A stretch of DNA of 64,000 nt from Oscillatoria sp. SIO1A7 (lineage in GTDB: Bacteria; Cyanobacteriota; Cyanobacteriia; Cyanobacteriales; Laspinemataceae), in the NCBI GenBank assembly GCA_010672965.1, contig JAAHFN010000001.1:124001-188000 (forward strand). The letters are read 5' to 3'. A model generated the notes under the pieces. It was not told where the DNA came from. It did not search any database and saw only the letters and a program-made list of their open reading frames with translations. A program made the position numbers and the translations under genes. Shown piece after piece: positions 44,923 to 54,726 of the stretch (the first letter of the stretch is position 1; each line of letters begins with the position of its first letter).

Positions 44923-47826
44923 TTACAGTCTCCTGCGGTACTTTAGTTCCGAAAATTTTATTTGAAAATTAGTGCCATTACTGCTACTATTTACCACCAA
45001 AATTCCGTCTAATTGACGCACTAACATCCGTACTAATCGCAACCCCAAAGTTTCGGTGGTTTCCAAGTCAAAATCCTCGGGCATACCGACGCCATTATCG
45101 GCGATCGCCAACAGTAACTGGGCAGACTTGTCTTGGTCTATTACGGACTCTGCTTTATCGGCATAAAAAATAATCCTAATTCTTCCCTTATTTTTTTGAG
45201 GGAAAGCATATTTAAGCGAATTAGAAACAAGTTCGTTAACAATCAAGCCACAGGGAATAGATGTTTCTATATTCACAGGAATAGTTTGCACCTCAAATTG
45301 AACTTGAATGCGATCTTCGGGGCAGCCGAAAGATTGCAATAAATTGTTAACTAGAGATTTTAGATATTCTGAGAATTCAATCTTGTCTAGGGTAGGGGAT
45401 TGATACAATTGCTCGTGGATGAGCGCCATCGAGCGGATGCGATTTTGGCTTTCTTGAAATAAATAGATTGTTTCTGGTTCGTCAATATATTGAGCTTGCA
45501 GCTCTAGCATACTGCCGATGACTTGCATATTGTTCTTGACTCGATGGTGAATTTCTTTGAGCAGAAGTTCTTTTTCTCGCAGGGAAGCTCTAATTCTATC
45601 TTCGGCTTCTTTGCGATTGCCTATTTCCTCACAAATGCGAGCAACTCTATAGACTTTTCCCAATTCATTTTTAATTGGAAAAGCTCTATCTCCAATCCAA
45701 CGCACCGTTCCATCGGCTCGCACAATCCGGTATTCTAAGCTAGTGGAATTCCCTTCTAATGTTTGGGCAAAAGATCTAATCACCGCTTTCCGATCTTCTG
45801 GATGAACAGTATCTATCCACTTAGAAGGCTGCGAGCAGACAAACTGACGGGGATGACCCCAGATTTTTTCATAAGTAGGGCTCAGATAAAACAATTGATT
45901 CATATCCGGAGAAATCAGCCAAAAAACATCTTGAACGTTTTCGGCGAGCTGGCGAAACCGCTCCTCGCTCTCTCGCAGGGCTTCTTCTGCTTTTCGGCGC
46001 TCGGTGATGTCTCGCAAGGAAAGCAAATAGGCGGGCTCTCCCTCCCAATCTGTAGGCACCACGCACATTTCCCCAGTCCCAACCTCACCTCCAGGACGAA
46101 TAATTGTTAATTCGCTGGCGTTATCTATGGCGAGCGGCACCCCTAGATTGTAACCTACTAAGTTTTCTGTAGCTCGGCCAAAAAGCTTTCCAGCGGCAGG
46201 GTTGGCAAATCGCACCACCCCGGAGCAATCTACAATAGCAATAGCATCGGAAATATTGGTGACTATCGCGTCGAGTTTCCCTTGACTATGGCGCAGAGCT
46301 TCTTCTGCTGAGGCGCGATCGCTGATATCCCTATAAGCGCTTAACAACCAAACCCCATCTTGATAACGCACGATAGAAGTCGAAACCAGCAGAGTTTTTG
46401 CAGTGCCGTCTTTAGCCCGGATTGTCGTTTCTACATCTCGGCATCCTCCCTGCTGGATAATCTCTTGAATTCCAGAAATAGCCTTTTGATACTCTGCCGG
46501 ATCGGGATAGATAAAGCCCAAAAAGTTGCCGCTCTTGTTCGCCTCTGCCTTCAAATAGCCAGTAATCTCCTCCATTTTAGAATTGAAAATTTCAAAATAT
46601 CCAGCTCCATCGCTAAAGGTAATGCCTTCTCCAACCGTTTCGATTACCATCAGCAATCGCTCTTTTCTAGCCTTGAGTTCTAACTCTGCATTCTTGCGCT
46701 CGGTGATATCCCGTCCCAAAGCCTGGAACTCGATTGCCTGACGTTCTCCGTTAAAGATGGCTCGCTCTGTCCATTGCTGAGTGCGGACTTCTCCATTGAC
46801 CGCCACCCGATACTCAACCGTCGCCACTGGGTCGCTGGAGGTTAGAGCAAAGAGAGACTCTCCGTGCTTGACCAATTTTTCCCGGTCTCGGTCGAGAACG
46901 AACGAGAAAGCGCTCTGCCCGAGTAACTCCTGACGCTGTTTGCCGAAATAGCGACAGTAAGCTTCATTGACAAAAATCAGGGTGCCATCTGGCGTATAAC
47001 GACAAATTAATTCCGTTTGGTCTTCGACAATGGCACGATAGCGAGCCTCGCTTTTTTGGAGAGAAGCGATTAGCTGGCTTTTCTCCTCTTCTGCTCGCTG
47101 GCTTTCTAATATCTCCAGCCGCAATTGAGCAGTTCGCTCCTCGACTCTTGTTTCTACGTCGTCTTTTGTTTGTTGTTTTATTTTTTCTAGCGAGTTCTCA
47201 ACTAGCGAGTTCTCAACTGCGGAGTTCTCAACTAGCGAATTCTCAACTGGTGTCAAAACGGCAGATGGCAGGGGAGAAGGAAGGGGGCTTTGCGTTGCGG
47301 GCATCCTTATACTAAGCTCGGGGCTTGCCCTTCGGTTTGGCTCGGGGCAAGTAGGGAAAGAGTCTTCTATAGCTTTAATCCCCTGTAGCAAACTGTATGG
47401 ATCGATTAACCCGACTAATCCGCCCCGATCGTTAACCACGGGTAGATGGGAAACTCGATACCGTTCGTATTGTTTTAGGATGAGAAAGATATCTTGCGCC
47501 TTCGATTCTTCCAGGGCGAGAGGGTCGGCGGTCATCACTTCCCCGACGGTGCAGTTTGCTAAGTTAGCCCCAGAGGCGCTTAACCGCACTACATCTCGGT
47601 TAGAAAACAAGCCTATTAATTGAGGCGGTTCTTCTGAGTTATCTTGGCAAGCCTCTACTACTAAGAGGCAGTCTCTAGCGCCAATAACTTCGTTCGATAT
47701 CGTTTGGTCCAGGCATTCGGAGAATTGTTCTTCTGCAAGGGTGGCGATCGCTTCTGCCACTGGGGTCGAAGCTGTGGCGGTCGGAGGGTGGCGATTAATG
47801 GCTCGTTGGGCAGAAAAATCCAGCAT
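44923..47826 (-). CDS. CBS-PAS sensor histidine kinase (HisKA_2 type)
   Basis: 967 residues from ATG 47826, which has AAGGGGA upstream; the longer frame lacks support. Order: two CBS domains (about 10-150; VSHLPVVNDRGGLVGLI), a linker of VENSL units (15-base repeats, 47196-47255), a coiled coil, then four PAS domains joined by DITERKNAE, DISDRASAE and DITERRKAE signals, and a kinase core of the HisKA_2 type with EIHHRVKNNMQVIGSML, NELVSNSLKYAF and DNGVGMP. No membrane helix is seen, so it senses cytoplasmic signals, perhaps adenosine nucleotides through CBS and light or redox through PAS. Confidence 0.92.
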   Translation of the reverse strand: MLDFSAQRAINRHPPTATASTPVAEAIATLAEEQFSECLDQTISNEVIGARDCLLVVEACQDNSEEPPQLIGLFSNRDVVRLSASGANLANCTVGEVMTADPLALEESKAQDIFLILKQYERYRVSHLPVVNDRGGLVGLIDPYSLLQGIKAIEDSFPTCPEPNRRASPELSIRMPATQSPLPSPLPSAVLTPVENSLVENSAVENSLVENSLEKIKQQTKDDVETRVEERTAQLRLEILESQRAEEEKSQLIASLQKSEARYRAIVEDQTELICRYTPDGTLIFVNEAYCRYFGKQRQELLGQSAFSFVLDRDREKLVKHGESLFALTSSDPVATVEYRVAVNGEVRTQQWTERAIFNGERQAIEFQALGRDITERKNAELELKARKERLLMVIETVGEGITFSDGAGYFEIFNSKMEEITGYLKAEANKSGNFLGFIYPDPAEYQKAISGIQEIIQQGGCRDVETTIRAKDGTAKTLLVSTSIVRYQDGVWLLSAYRDISDRASAEEALRHSQGKLDAIVTNISDAIAIVDCSGVVRFANPAAGKLFGRATENLVGYNLGVPLAIDNASELTIIRPGGEVGTGEMCVVPTDWEGEPAYLLSLRDITERRKAEEALRESEERFRQLAENVQDVFWLISPDMNQLFYLSPTYEKIWGHPRQFVCSQPSKWIDTVHPEDRKAVIRSFAQTLEGNSTSLEYRIVRADGTVRWIGDRAFPIKNELGKVYRVARICEEIGNRKEAEDRIRASLREKELLLKEIHHRVKNNMQVIGSMLELQAQYIDEPETIYLFQESQNRIRSMALIHEQLYQSPTLDKIEFSEYLKSLVNNLLQSFGCPEDRIQVQFEVQTIPVNIETSIPCGLIVNELVSNSLKYAFPQKNKGRIRIIFYADKAESVIDQDKSAQLLLAIADNGVGMPEDFDLETTETLGLRLVRMLVRQLDGILVVNSSSNGTNFQIKFSELKYRRRL

Positions 47827-48198
47827 CAGGGTTGGTCCCCTTGGTGAAAGCGATCGCGATCGAGCCAAAAAAATTTAGCTCCTATTCTCTAGGGTACTCG
47901 CCAAAATACTTTTTTCTGTTTTCTAGAAAACAATACTACTTATTTTTTAGGGTTTTGAAGCAAAAACAGGTCGATCTAGGCTATCTATCCCCTAGATCGA
48001 CCTCGACTTTAGTCAAGATAGGTATATCTGGGGCCATTTGTATAATTATTTATTCTATAGCATTCCTAAACCATTTGCAGCTTAGGTTAATTCTGGGAAT
48101 AAAAGTACCCGCTCAAGAGGGATAGGAGCGCGATGCCCCCAACCCCTCCCAAAAAAAAGCGGTACTTTCTTTCCCAGAAGTCTCCTTAAAGCCGATCG
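47827..48198. other. Intergenic stretch upstream of the sensor kinase
   Basis: AT-rich, without a supported gene. TCGATCTAGG...CCTAGATCGA at 47971-48001 is a 10-base inverted repeat, which could be an operator or terminator. The right part is the family-7 element. Confidence 0.5.
48091..48179. mobile_element. MITE-like element, family 7, short copy
   Basis: TTCTGGGAATAAAAGTACCC on the left and GCGGTACTTTCTTTCCCAGAA on the right are inverted. The sequence continues GTCTCCTTA, also shared with the copy inside the MscS gene. Confidence 0.65.
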
Positions 48199-50766
48199 CT
48201 ATTGCCAGCCAACAGCCGAGGTACTGACAACAGTTTTTAAATCAGGAGTAATCTCGACAGTATAATCAAAAGGAGAAGAGCCAGATCCTACTTGGGTCAT
48301 TCGGGTGCCATCGGGGTTGCGAGGAGAAAAGAAAGACTGAGCTTGGACTACCAAATTACCGTTGGCGTTAGTCGAGATATCGGTAACCGTAAGAGTATTG
48401 CTTTTGCCGCTACTGAGTAGAGCTGATAAATAGGCTGCCTCGGTCATCTCTCCTGTCGCTGGATTAATCCGAGCTAGGACGGAAACTTTTGCGCCGCCCC
48501 CAGATCCGTAACTCTTGAGCCAATTTTGCGTTGCTCCGGTAGTTGCGCGGCGAAAATCTTGGCTGGAAGTGCCCTGAGTTCCATCTATGCTAAATACGCC
48601 ATAGAGATTGGTGCCATCCCAGAATAAGCCGAAACCTCGACCGTCAGCGCCAGCGGTCTCATAGTCGTTTCGCACCCAATTATTGGCAGGATTGGCACTA
48701 TCAAAACTAGCGATAATCGGATTTTGGTTATTAGTCGATTTTTGGTCAGTGCCGATATAAATAGTTTGCGTGCCAATAGTAAGTCGTTGCGCTTTGGTAG
48801 CAGCGATCGCCGCTTCAGAAGTTAAAGCACTAAAGCCAACAAAAGTAGAATCTATAGCCGCTGGCAGTCCTCCGATCGGATCGTCATCTAATATTGTCAG
48901 AGTCGTCATATTCTGGCTACCCAAACTGCCCCCAACCGCATTGCTCAGGGTTATTTCTACCGTTTCATTACTTTCTGCGTCCCCATCGTCGGCAATCGGA
49001 ATTGAAAAACTCTTGCTGGTTTCTCCATCGGCAAATGTTAAAGTGCCGCTTGCAGTAGTATAATCCGTTCCTGCCGTTGCCGTACCGCTACTGCCAGTAA
49101 TATAATCTACGGTTACCTCTCCATCGCTACCCCCCGTCCGAGAAATAGCTATTGTTGCTGTCCCTTCTCCTTCATTAACGCTAAAGTTAGCGCTATTAAA
49201 TTGCAAGCTGCCCGGATTAGCCGCATCATTGTCAACGATTGTCAGAGTAGAGCTAGTTACAGTTCCTAGAGTCGCACCGCCCGTAGCATTGCTCAAAACC
49301 AGATTAACTGTCTCGTCGCCCTCAAAGTTAGTATCATCTAAGACTGCGATCGCGAAACTAGCATTGTTCGCTCCATCGGCAAATGTTAAAGTGCCGCTTG
49401 CAGTAGCATAATCCGTTCCTGCCATTGCCGTACCGCTACTGCCAGTAATATAATCTACGCTTACCTCTCCATCGCTACCCCCCGTCCTAGAAATAGCGAT
49501 CGTTGCTGTCCCGTCTCCTTCATTAACGCTAAAGTTACCGCTGCTAAATGCCAAAATACCGGGATTGGTAACGCTATTATTAGAGCCGCTACTATTAGAG
49601 CTACTGCTATTGTCGCTACTGTTAGAGCCGCTACTATTAGAGGCGCTACTATTAGAGCTACTACTGTTAGAGCTACTACTATTGTCGGTACTATTGTCGG
49701 TACTGCTATTGTTAGAGCTACTGCTATTGTCGGTACTGCTATTGTCGGTACTACTACTGTTAGAGCTACTACTATTGTCGGTACTGCTATTGTTCGAGCT
49801 ACTAGCGCTGCTGCCGGTATTGTCGGTCTCGCTAATCGAGTCGCTCGCAGCATTATTATTAGAGCCACTATCATTAGAGTCGCTACTATCTGTTGGATTT
49901 AGCGGGCTCACCAACGCTGCACTAACTAATTGAGGCCAATTTACAGTAGCGACTGTAGTTTGCTGGGTCTGGGAGTTAATTGAATTGGCTTGCCTATTTG
50001 AGACTATTGCTTCCTCTTCTACTTGCTGGGTCTGAGAGTTAATTAAATTGACTTGCGTATCTGGGATTATCGCTTCTTGACCAGTTACATCCCTAACCGA
50101 GCGATCTCTATTTACCAAAATATTGCTCGGAGGTCGGTTACTGAGGCGACCTTCCGAGCGACCGGAGCGAAGGTAATGCCCAAAAGCGCTGGCGATCGCC
50201 CCACTAACCAGGGCAGCAGCTACATCTGAATTTTGCTCCAGATAATAAATAGTATCAAAACTCTCGCTGGGGTTGCGTCCTTCCGCAGCGCCATATAAAA
50301 TAAAATGTTCTCGACCCGACTTAAAAGCCCCGCCAGCTAACGCTGCTGCTACATCAGTATTATTTGCCAAATAATAAGATTCGTCGAATAATTCCGCAGC
50401 ACCGTTGCTAGCGAGTAAATCCACTTCTAGCCTACTACTTAAAGTAATTCCCTCAATTAGACCAGTCAAAGGATCGACGGGAGCGCGACCTTCCTCTCGA
50501 CCGAAAACAATATAATGGCCAAAAGCGCTACTAATTGCTTCGCTAGCAAGAGCCGCCGCCACATCTTGATTCTCGCTCAGGTAGTAGGCCGTATCAAAAC
50601 CCGCACTTGGGTTGCGTCCTTCAGCGGCTCCAAAGGCACCAAAATGTTGCCAACCCTGACTGAAAGCGCCGCCAGCTATAGCTTCCCTAACGTCGGGATT
50701 GGCGCTTAGATAATAGGTTTCATCGAAAAATAACCTTGCTGCTTCTAATTCTGTTAATACAATCAT
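48199..50766 (-). CDS. Surface protein with YYL-NxDV repeats and two Calx-beta domains
   Basis: 855 residues from ATG 50766 (MIVLTELEAARLF). The first 210 hold four repeats of the form FDxxYYLxxNxDVAAAL...HYxxxGxxEGR. A Ser/Asn/Asp/Thr-rich linker of over 100 residues follows, then two Calx-beta domains (FSVNEGDGTATIAISRTGGS and FSVNEGEGTATIAISRTGGS), which bind calcium and mediate adhesion. The last 220 residues form a beta-rich domain without a recognised family. There is no classical signal peptide, so type I secretion is likely. The N-terminal repeats recur in the 1488-residue protein. Confidence 0.88.
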   Translation of the reverse strand: MIVLTELEAARLFFDETYYLSANPDVREAIAGGAFSQGWQHFGAFGAAEGRNPSAGFDTAYYLSENQDVAAALASEAISSAFGHYIVFGREEGRAPVDPLTGLIEGITLSSRLEVDLLASNGAAELFDESYYLANNTDVAAALAGGAFKSGREHFILYGAAEGRNPSESFDTIYYLEQNSDVAAALVSGAIASAFGHYLRSGRSEGRLSNRPPSNILVNRDRSVRDVTGQEAIIPDTQVNLINSQTQQVEEEAIVSNRQANSINSQTQQTTVATVNWPQLVSAALVSPLNPTDSSDSNDSGSNNNAASDSISETDNTGSSASSSNNSSTDNSSSSNSSSTDNSSTDNSSSSNNSSTDNSTDNSSSSNSSSSNSSASNSSGSNSSDNSSSSNSSGSNNSVTNPGILAFSSGNFSVNEGDGTATIAISRTGGSDGEVSVDYITGSSGTAMAGTDYATASGTLTFADGANNASFAIAVLDDTNFEGDETVNLVLSNATGGATLGTVTSSTLTIVDNDAANPGSLQFNSANFSVNEGEGTATIAISRTGGSDGEVTVDYITGSSGTATAGTDYTTASGTLTFADGETSKSFSIPIADDGDAESNETVEITLSNAVGGSLGSQNMTTLTILDDDPIGGLPAAIDSTFVGFSALTSEAAIAATKAQRLTIGTQTIYIGTDQKSTNNQNPIIASFDSANPANNWVRNDYETAGADGRGFGLFWDGTNLYGVFSIDGTQGTSSQDFRRATTGATQNWLKSYGSGGGAKVSVLARINPATGEMTEAAYLSALLSSGKSNTLTVTDISTNANGNLVVQAQSFFSPRNPDGTRMTQVGSGSSPFDYTVEITPDLKTVVSTSAVGWQ

Positions 50767-50859
50767 TTCTTGATCTTTAGATAAAAAATACTGGTACTGC
50801 GTGCAATTATGCAAGGATGCAGAAATATGGACTTCTATAAAATACGATTAATTTGTATT

Positions 50860-50948
50860 AGGACTTACGCAAATTGCCAAATATAACTCTAGATATAGAG
50901 TAGGGTGCGCAAGAAGCACCTTAAAAATAGAGCCTGTGCGTAAGTCCT
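50860..50948. mobile_element. Family-4 element
   Basis: AGGACTTACGCAAATTGCC and CCTGTGCGTAAGTCCT are inverted ends. The core has a GGTGC...GCACC pair. Confidence 0.7.
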
Positions 50949-51322
50949 GTTGTATAAAACAATCTAGGGACAATCCCCCTTAAATCGATCGTCTCCGAAG
51001 GTTAAACGCCTATCTCAGATCGTTTTTACAGCCTTTTACAGCCCCTACAAACAGGTTGTTTCAACCGTCAAATATTATTTAGTATCGTTGTTATCAAATT
51101 ATCAAAATCTATATTTCAAAAACCGATTTAAAGACTTAACTAGGGGGTAGCAACGGGTAATGGCGACTGTGGGAAGATTGCTACCCCTCAAAAATTGACA
51201 AGCCAAGCGATCGCGACTTAGGCAGTAAGTCCTGGGTAAGTCCTGCTTACAATAAGTATTTCGTCAAAATCGCAGCTTGTCCGGATTTTGCCAAATAGCA
51301 TTCATTGCATTTTGAGGCAGAC

Positions 51323-51414
51323 AGGACTTACGCAAAATATTTATTTATATCTAGTATTTGTAGGGGCAATCCCCCCGCGATCGCCCCTATGCGTAGAGCC
51401 CATGCGTAAGTCCT
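51323..51414. mobile_element. Family-4 element
   Basis: AGGACTTACGCAAAATATTT and CATGCGTAAGTCCT are inverted ends. The core GTAGGGGCAATCCCCCCGCG closely matches the copy at 32368. Confidence 0.7.
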
Positions 51415-51555
51415 GGCAGACCATTTTGAGGCGATCGCATTTTGAGCAAAAACCGCCTTGCAAAAAAAAATTATGAAGCGCTAATTCTGAAATATTGCCA
51501 ATGGCTGCGATCGCACCCATATTGCTATTGTTCGCTATTGTAAAGTCTATTTGCC

Positions 51556-51813
51556 TTAGCTTTCTGAGTCTCGGGGGTTATCGGGTTGCTCCCCTATTCG
51601 CAGTTCTTGCTTAGATTTTTTCAATTGTTTCCAGAGGTCCTTAATCTCGTAATAAGCCTGTTCTGGCGATATCTTCCCACCCGTTTCTAGGCAACAGATA
51701 TAACTCACTCTCTGAGCAAACTCTTGGAGATTGGCATTAAAGGCCAAGTTCTCTGGCGTAAACTTGCCCCGGTAGCGACTGCGAGGATGAAGAAAATTAT
51801 CTTTGTCCATCAT
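51556..51813 (-). CDS. Small conserved cyanobacterial protein
   Basis: 85 residues with a textbook GGAGG ribosome site before ATGATG. NFLHPRSRYRGKFTPENLAF, then LQEFAQRVSYICCLETGGKI and the helix IKDLWKQLKKSK are highly characteristic of a small family found throughout cyanobacteria, whose function is unknown. It is soluble and mostly helical. The ribosome site and the familiar sequence make it a confident gene. Confidence 0.85.
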   Translation of the reverse strand: MMDKDNFLHPRSRYRGKFTPENLAFNANLQEFAQRVSYICCLETGGKISPEQAYYEIKDLWKQLKKSKQELRIGEQPDNPRDSES

Positions 51814-52288
51814 AGTTTCCTCCAGAATGATAAAATCTGCAACCTTTTACAGCCACTAAAGGATTTGGCCTGAGTTCCCTCAAGTACGAGCAGTCCAGAA
51901 AGCGGCTCCAAGAGTCGTCTTCCGGCTAAGGATTCTTACCAATATTTATATATGGTCCCTTAATTAGAGACTGCATTAAATTTTATTTACCTTATCTTAA
52001 CCTAAGTTTAACCTAAAAATGGGAATGGGGACATGAGAGAATAGGGACCAAGGTGTCAATTTTAAGTTTTGAGTTTTGAGTTAAAAGTCTTTAACAGGAC
52101 TTACGCAGAGACACTATTTGTAGGGTGACGCACCGCGCACCAAACTCTATATCTATAATTAAATCGAGCAGTTTGCGTATTTAATTTAAAACTTAAAACT
52201 CAAAACTCATTCCTTAAATCTCAATGCCCAATTCCCAATTCCCAATTCCCTTGAAATATAAGCTAAACAGTAGGTTTGGTGACTAGCA
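51814..52288. other. Intergenic stretch before cobO
   Basis: It carries a one-sided family-4 element (52096-52180), TTTTAAGTTTTGAG repeats and a CAATTCC array. No cobalamin riboswitch box was recognised. Confidence 0.5.
52096..52180. repeat. Degenerate family-4 element
   Basis: AGGACTTACGCAGAGACAC at the left is intact. The right end is only TTTGCGTATTTAA. Confidence 0.5.
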
Positions 52289-52957
52289 ATGCAAATAAAT
52301 ACCGATCTGGATTTGAAGGAAAATCGACAGGAGAATACGATCGCCGAGCCTGGGTCGCTGACCCCAGAGCAATACCGGCTCAAGATGCAGCGACGCAAGG
52401 AGGTGCAGGACCAGCGATTGGCCAAAGCCTCCAAAGAGAAAGGTCTGATTATTGTCAATACTGGTAATGGCAAGGGGAAGACGACTGCAGCTTTGGGGAT
52501 GGTATTGCGATCGCTCGGTCACGGCTACCGGGTGGCGATCGTCCAATTTATTAAAGGGGCCTGGGAACCGGCGGAGAAAGAAGTCTTAAGCCGATGGGAG
52601 ACCCAACTAGAATTCCGTGCAATGGGAGAAGGCTTTACCTGGGAAACTCAAGATCGCCAGCGCGATACAGAAAAAGCCCATGAAGCTTGGTCTGTGGCGC
52701 TATCGTTTCTGGGCAATCCTGAATTTAAGCTTGTTTTATTAGATGAAATCAACGTCGCTATCAAGCTGGGATATCTATCTGTGGAAGAAGTGCTTGCTGG
52801 TTTAGAACAAAAACCAGCAGACAGCCATATTATCCTCACGGGTAGAGGCGCTCCAGCAGCACTAATCGAGCGAGCTGACTTGGTTACAGAAATGAAATTG
52901 ATTAAACATCCCCTCCGCGAGCAACAGATTAAGGCTCAAGCAGGAATCGAGTTTTAG
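52289..52957 (+). CDS. cobO: Cob(I)yrinic acid a,c-diamide adenosyltransferase
   Basis: 222 residues of the CobO/BtuR class. After a 50-residue N-terminal helix come GLIIVNTGNGKGKTTAALGM (P-loop), VQFIKGAWEPAEKEVL, the aromatic/His-rich FTWETQD segment and LVLLDEINVAIKLGYL. The enzyme puts the adenosyl group on cob(I)alamin intermediates. All motifs are present. With the CobT-like gene at 17657 it shows that cobamide synthesis or remodelling is active in this organism. It stands alone here. A heptamer array starts at its stop codon. Confidence 0.92.
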   Translation: MQINTDLDLKENRQENTIAEPGSLTPEQYRLKMQRRKEVQDQRLAKASKEKGLIIVNTGNGKGKTTAALGMVLRSLGHGYRVAIVQFIKGAWEPAEKEVLSRWETQLEFRAMGEGFTWETQDRQRDTEKAHEAWSVALSFLGNPEFKLVLLDEINVAIKLGYLSVEEVLAGLEQKPADSHIILTGRGAPAALIERADLVTEMKLIKHPLREQQIKAQAGIEF

Positions 52958-53090
52958 CTTTTAGCTTTTAGCTTTTAGCTTTTAGCTTTTAGCTTTTAGC
53001 TTTTAGCTCTGCTGCATTTAGCTCTGCTGCTCTTCTGCTGCATTTAGCTTTTAGCTCTGCTGCTCTGCTGCATTTAGCGGTTAGCTCCGA
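52955..53090. repeat. STRR array (AGCTTTT units)
   Basis: Seven or more TTTTAGC heptamers followed by CTCTGCTGCATTTAGC blocks start in the stop codon of cobO. Confidence 0.8.
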
Positions 53091-53107
53091 GCAATTAGCG
53101 ATCGCTA

Positions 53108-53170
53108 CAGGACTTACGCAAAGGCTCTATTTGTAGGTGCCGCACAGCGCTCTCTTGCGCTAAATATACT
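53108..53170. repeat. Partial family-4 element
   Basis: AGGACTTACGCAAAGGCTC is followed by TTTGTAGGTGCCGCACAGCG. The right end is missing. Confidence 0.5.
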
Positions 53171-53233
53171 GCTCGATCTGACGCTCAAGCTGACTGCTGA
53201 TAGCTGAGAGCTTACTGCTATATAGTCCCGTTC

Positions 53234-53294
53234 GTAACGCCGCCATCACGCTTAGGTTCCAGGCTCTGTTACCTAAGTATGATGGCGGCGTTAC
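53234..53294. repeat. Long hairpin between cobO and the sigma gene
   Basis: GTAACGCCGCCATCACGCTT continuing to AGGT pairs with ACCTAAGTATGATGGCGGCG and TTAC, nearly 24 pairs around a 13-base loop. No T-run on either side, so a palindromic element is likelier than a terminator. Confidence 0.65.
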
Positions 53295-53378
53295 AAAACA
53301 AAAGATGCTCCCAGCAGTCAGCGACTAGCTGAGAGCTGAGAGCTAAATGCCTTAAGAACCAAAGCAAATAAATTTTCT

Positions 53379-54383
53379 CTAGCTGGCAAGATATTCGCGC
53401 ACGTTAGCCCGCTGGCGACGTAGATGTGCTAGAGCTTGGTGTTCGAGCTGGCGCACTCGCTCCCGACTGAGACTTAGCCGTTCGCCGACTTTGGCCAAGG
53501 ACAGTTCGCGACCATCGTGGAGACCAAAACGCAAACTAATTACATCCCGTTGCTGAGGCGTAAGCTCGGCCAGGAGATTTTCTAGGTCTTCCCGCATCAA
53601 CTCCTGGGTAATGTAGTTTTCCGGAGATGCCTCTACATCCTCCAGAAGATCTTGCAATTCGGTATCTTGGTTGTCCCCAACCCGCAGATCCAGAGAAATT
53701 GGCTGGCGAGCCAGTAATAGATACTCGCGTATCTGAGAAGGTTCTAGCTCTAGTGCTTTGCCGATTTCGGCTGGAGTAGGGGTACGACCGAGTTCCTGGG
53801 CGAGTTCCCGCTGTATTTTCTTGATTTTGTTGAGCTTTTCAGTGATGTGAATGGGCAGGCGAATTGTGCGAGCCTGTTGGGCGATCGCCCGGGTAATAGC
53901 TTGACGAATCCACCAGTAAGCATAAGTGGAAAACTTATAGCCCCGAGTTGGATCGAATTTTTCTACCCCTCGCTCCAAGCCAAGGGTTCCTTCTTGAATT
54001 AGATCCAAAAACTCTAGATTGCGCTTCTGATACTTCTTGGCGATCGCTACCACCAAGCGCAAATTCGCTTCAATCATCTTTTGCTTCGCCCGCCGCCCCA
54101 GATGCAACATCTGCTTGAGATCCTTGACGCTTGTTTTGAGGTGGTCGGCCCATTCTCTATCGGTCGGCTCTCGATCTAGTTTTGCGGCCAGTTCTTGCTT
54201 AGCTTCTAGCAGTTGCATCATTTGCTGCACCTGCTTCCCATAAACAATCTCTTGTTCGTGGGTTAGCAGCGGTACGCGACCGATTTCATGGAGGTAGGTG
54301 CGAATTGTATCAGTAGGGTCGCTCCGTCGTGCGCCCATAAAAGTTTGTTTAGCGGTTTGTGGCTGGGTTTTGATATTGGGCAT
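53379..54383 (-). CDS. Group 2 sigma-70 family RNA polymerase sigma factor
   Basis: 334 residues from ATG 54383 (MPNIKTQPQ), preferred over an upstream ATG on N-terminal family similarity. Regions in order: 1.2 ([16 protein letters not shown]), 2.1-2.4 ([42 protein letters not shown]), 3 ([15 protein letters not shown]), 4.1-4.2 ([34 protein letters not shown]). It lacks the long 1.1 region of the primary sigma factor and therefore belongs to the SigB-SigE group that manages stress, nitrogen, carbon or circadian genes. Which subgroup cannot be decided by eye. Confidence 0.9.
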   Translation of the reverse strand: MPNIKTQPQTAKQTFMGARRSDPTDTIRTYLHEIGRVPLLTHEQEIVYGKQVQQMMQLLEAKQELAAKLDREPTDREWADHLKTSVKDLKQMLHLGRRAKQKMIEANLRLVVAIAKKYQKRNLEFLDLIQEGTLGLERGVEKFDPTRGYKFSTYAYWWIRQAITRAIAQQARTIRLPIHITEKLNKIKKIQRELAQELGRTPTPAEIGKALELEPSQIREYLLLARQPISLDLRVGDNQDTELQDLLEDVEASPENYITQELMREDLENLLAELTPQQRDVISLRFGLHDGRELSLAKVGERLSLSRERVRQLEHQALAHLRRQRANVREYLAS

Positions 54384-54659
54384 GGGTAAGCAGTACTCCA
54401 AACAAATTAGATGCGTAGCAAGCACCCGCCCAACTCCAAGGGCAACTGCTCCCCTGATTTTCCTAAATGAGAATAGAGGGGATTGTCCTTACGGGCAGGC
54501 AATAGCGCAAAGAGCCTTTATGAAGTTGGTAGAAGCTCCCCATCATGGGGCTGGCGCTAGGGTTGGCGTTTTGGGCTACACCGCCCTCCGAGCGCGGATC
54601 TATAAATTATAGAAGCTAGCTAAACGAAGTCATTACGAGTTTGTCTTTTCTCTTATTCT

Positions 54660-54726
54660 ATGTCATGGATATGACATTTTCCGAGTAAAGAATCTTAAGC
54701 TTTCCTTAAAATTAAGCTTTCCTTAA
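54660..54726. promoter_or_regulatory. Candidate regulatory sites upstream of the sigma gene
   Basis: ATGTCAT-GGAT-ATGACAT (54660-54677) is a perfect 7-base dyad. TTAAGCTTTCCTTAA occurs twice (54695 and 54712) with a 17-base spacing, close to two helical turns. These are 280-340 bases upstream of the sigma gene. The binding protein is unknown. Confidence 0.4.

Larger units (their letters stand above)
50767..51555. other. Intergenic stretch with two family-4 elements
   Basis: Apart from the two elements at 50860 and 51323, no gene is supported. Confidence 0.5.

Noticed and set aside
49565-49933. Leu-rich plus-strand frame
   Set aside because: It is the antisense of the Ser/Asn-rich linker of the Calx-beta protein; the leucines come from AGC/AGT codons read backward.
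51814-52288. Cobalamin riboswitch before cobO
   Set aside because: The conserved B12-box-like segments were not found; the stretch is explained by a degenerate family-4 element and simple repeats.
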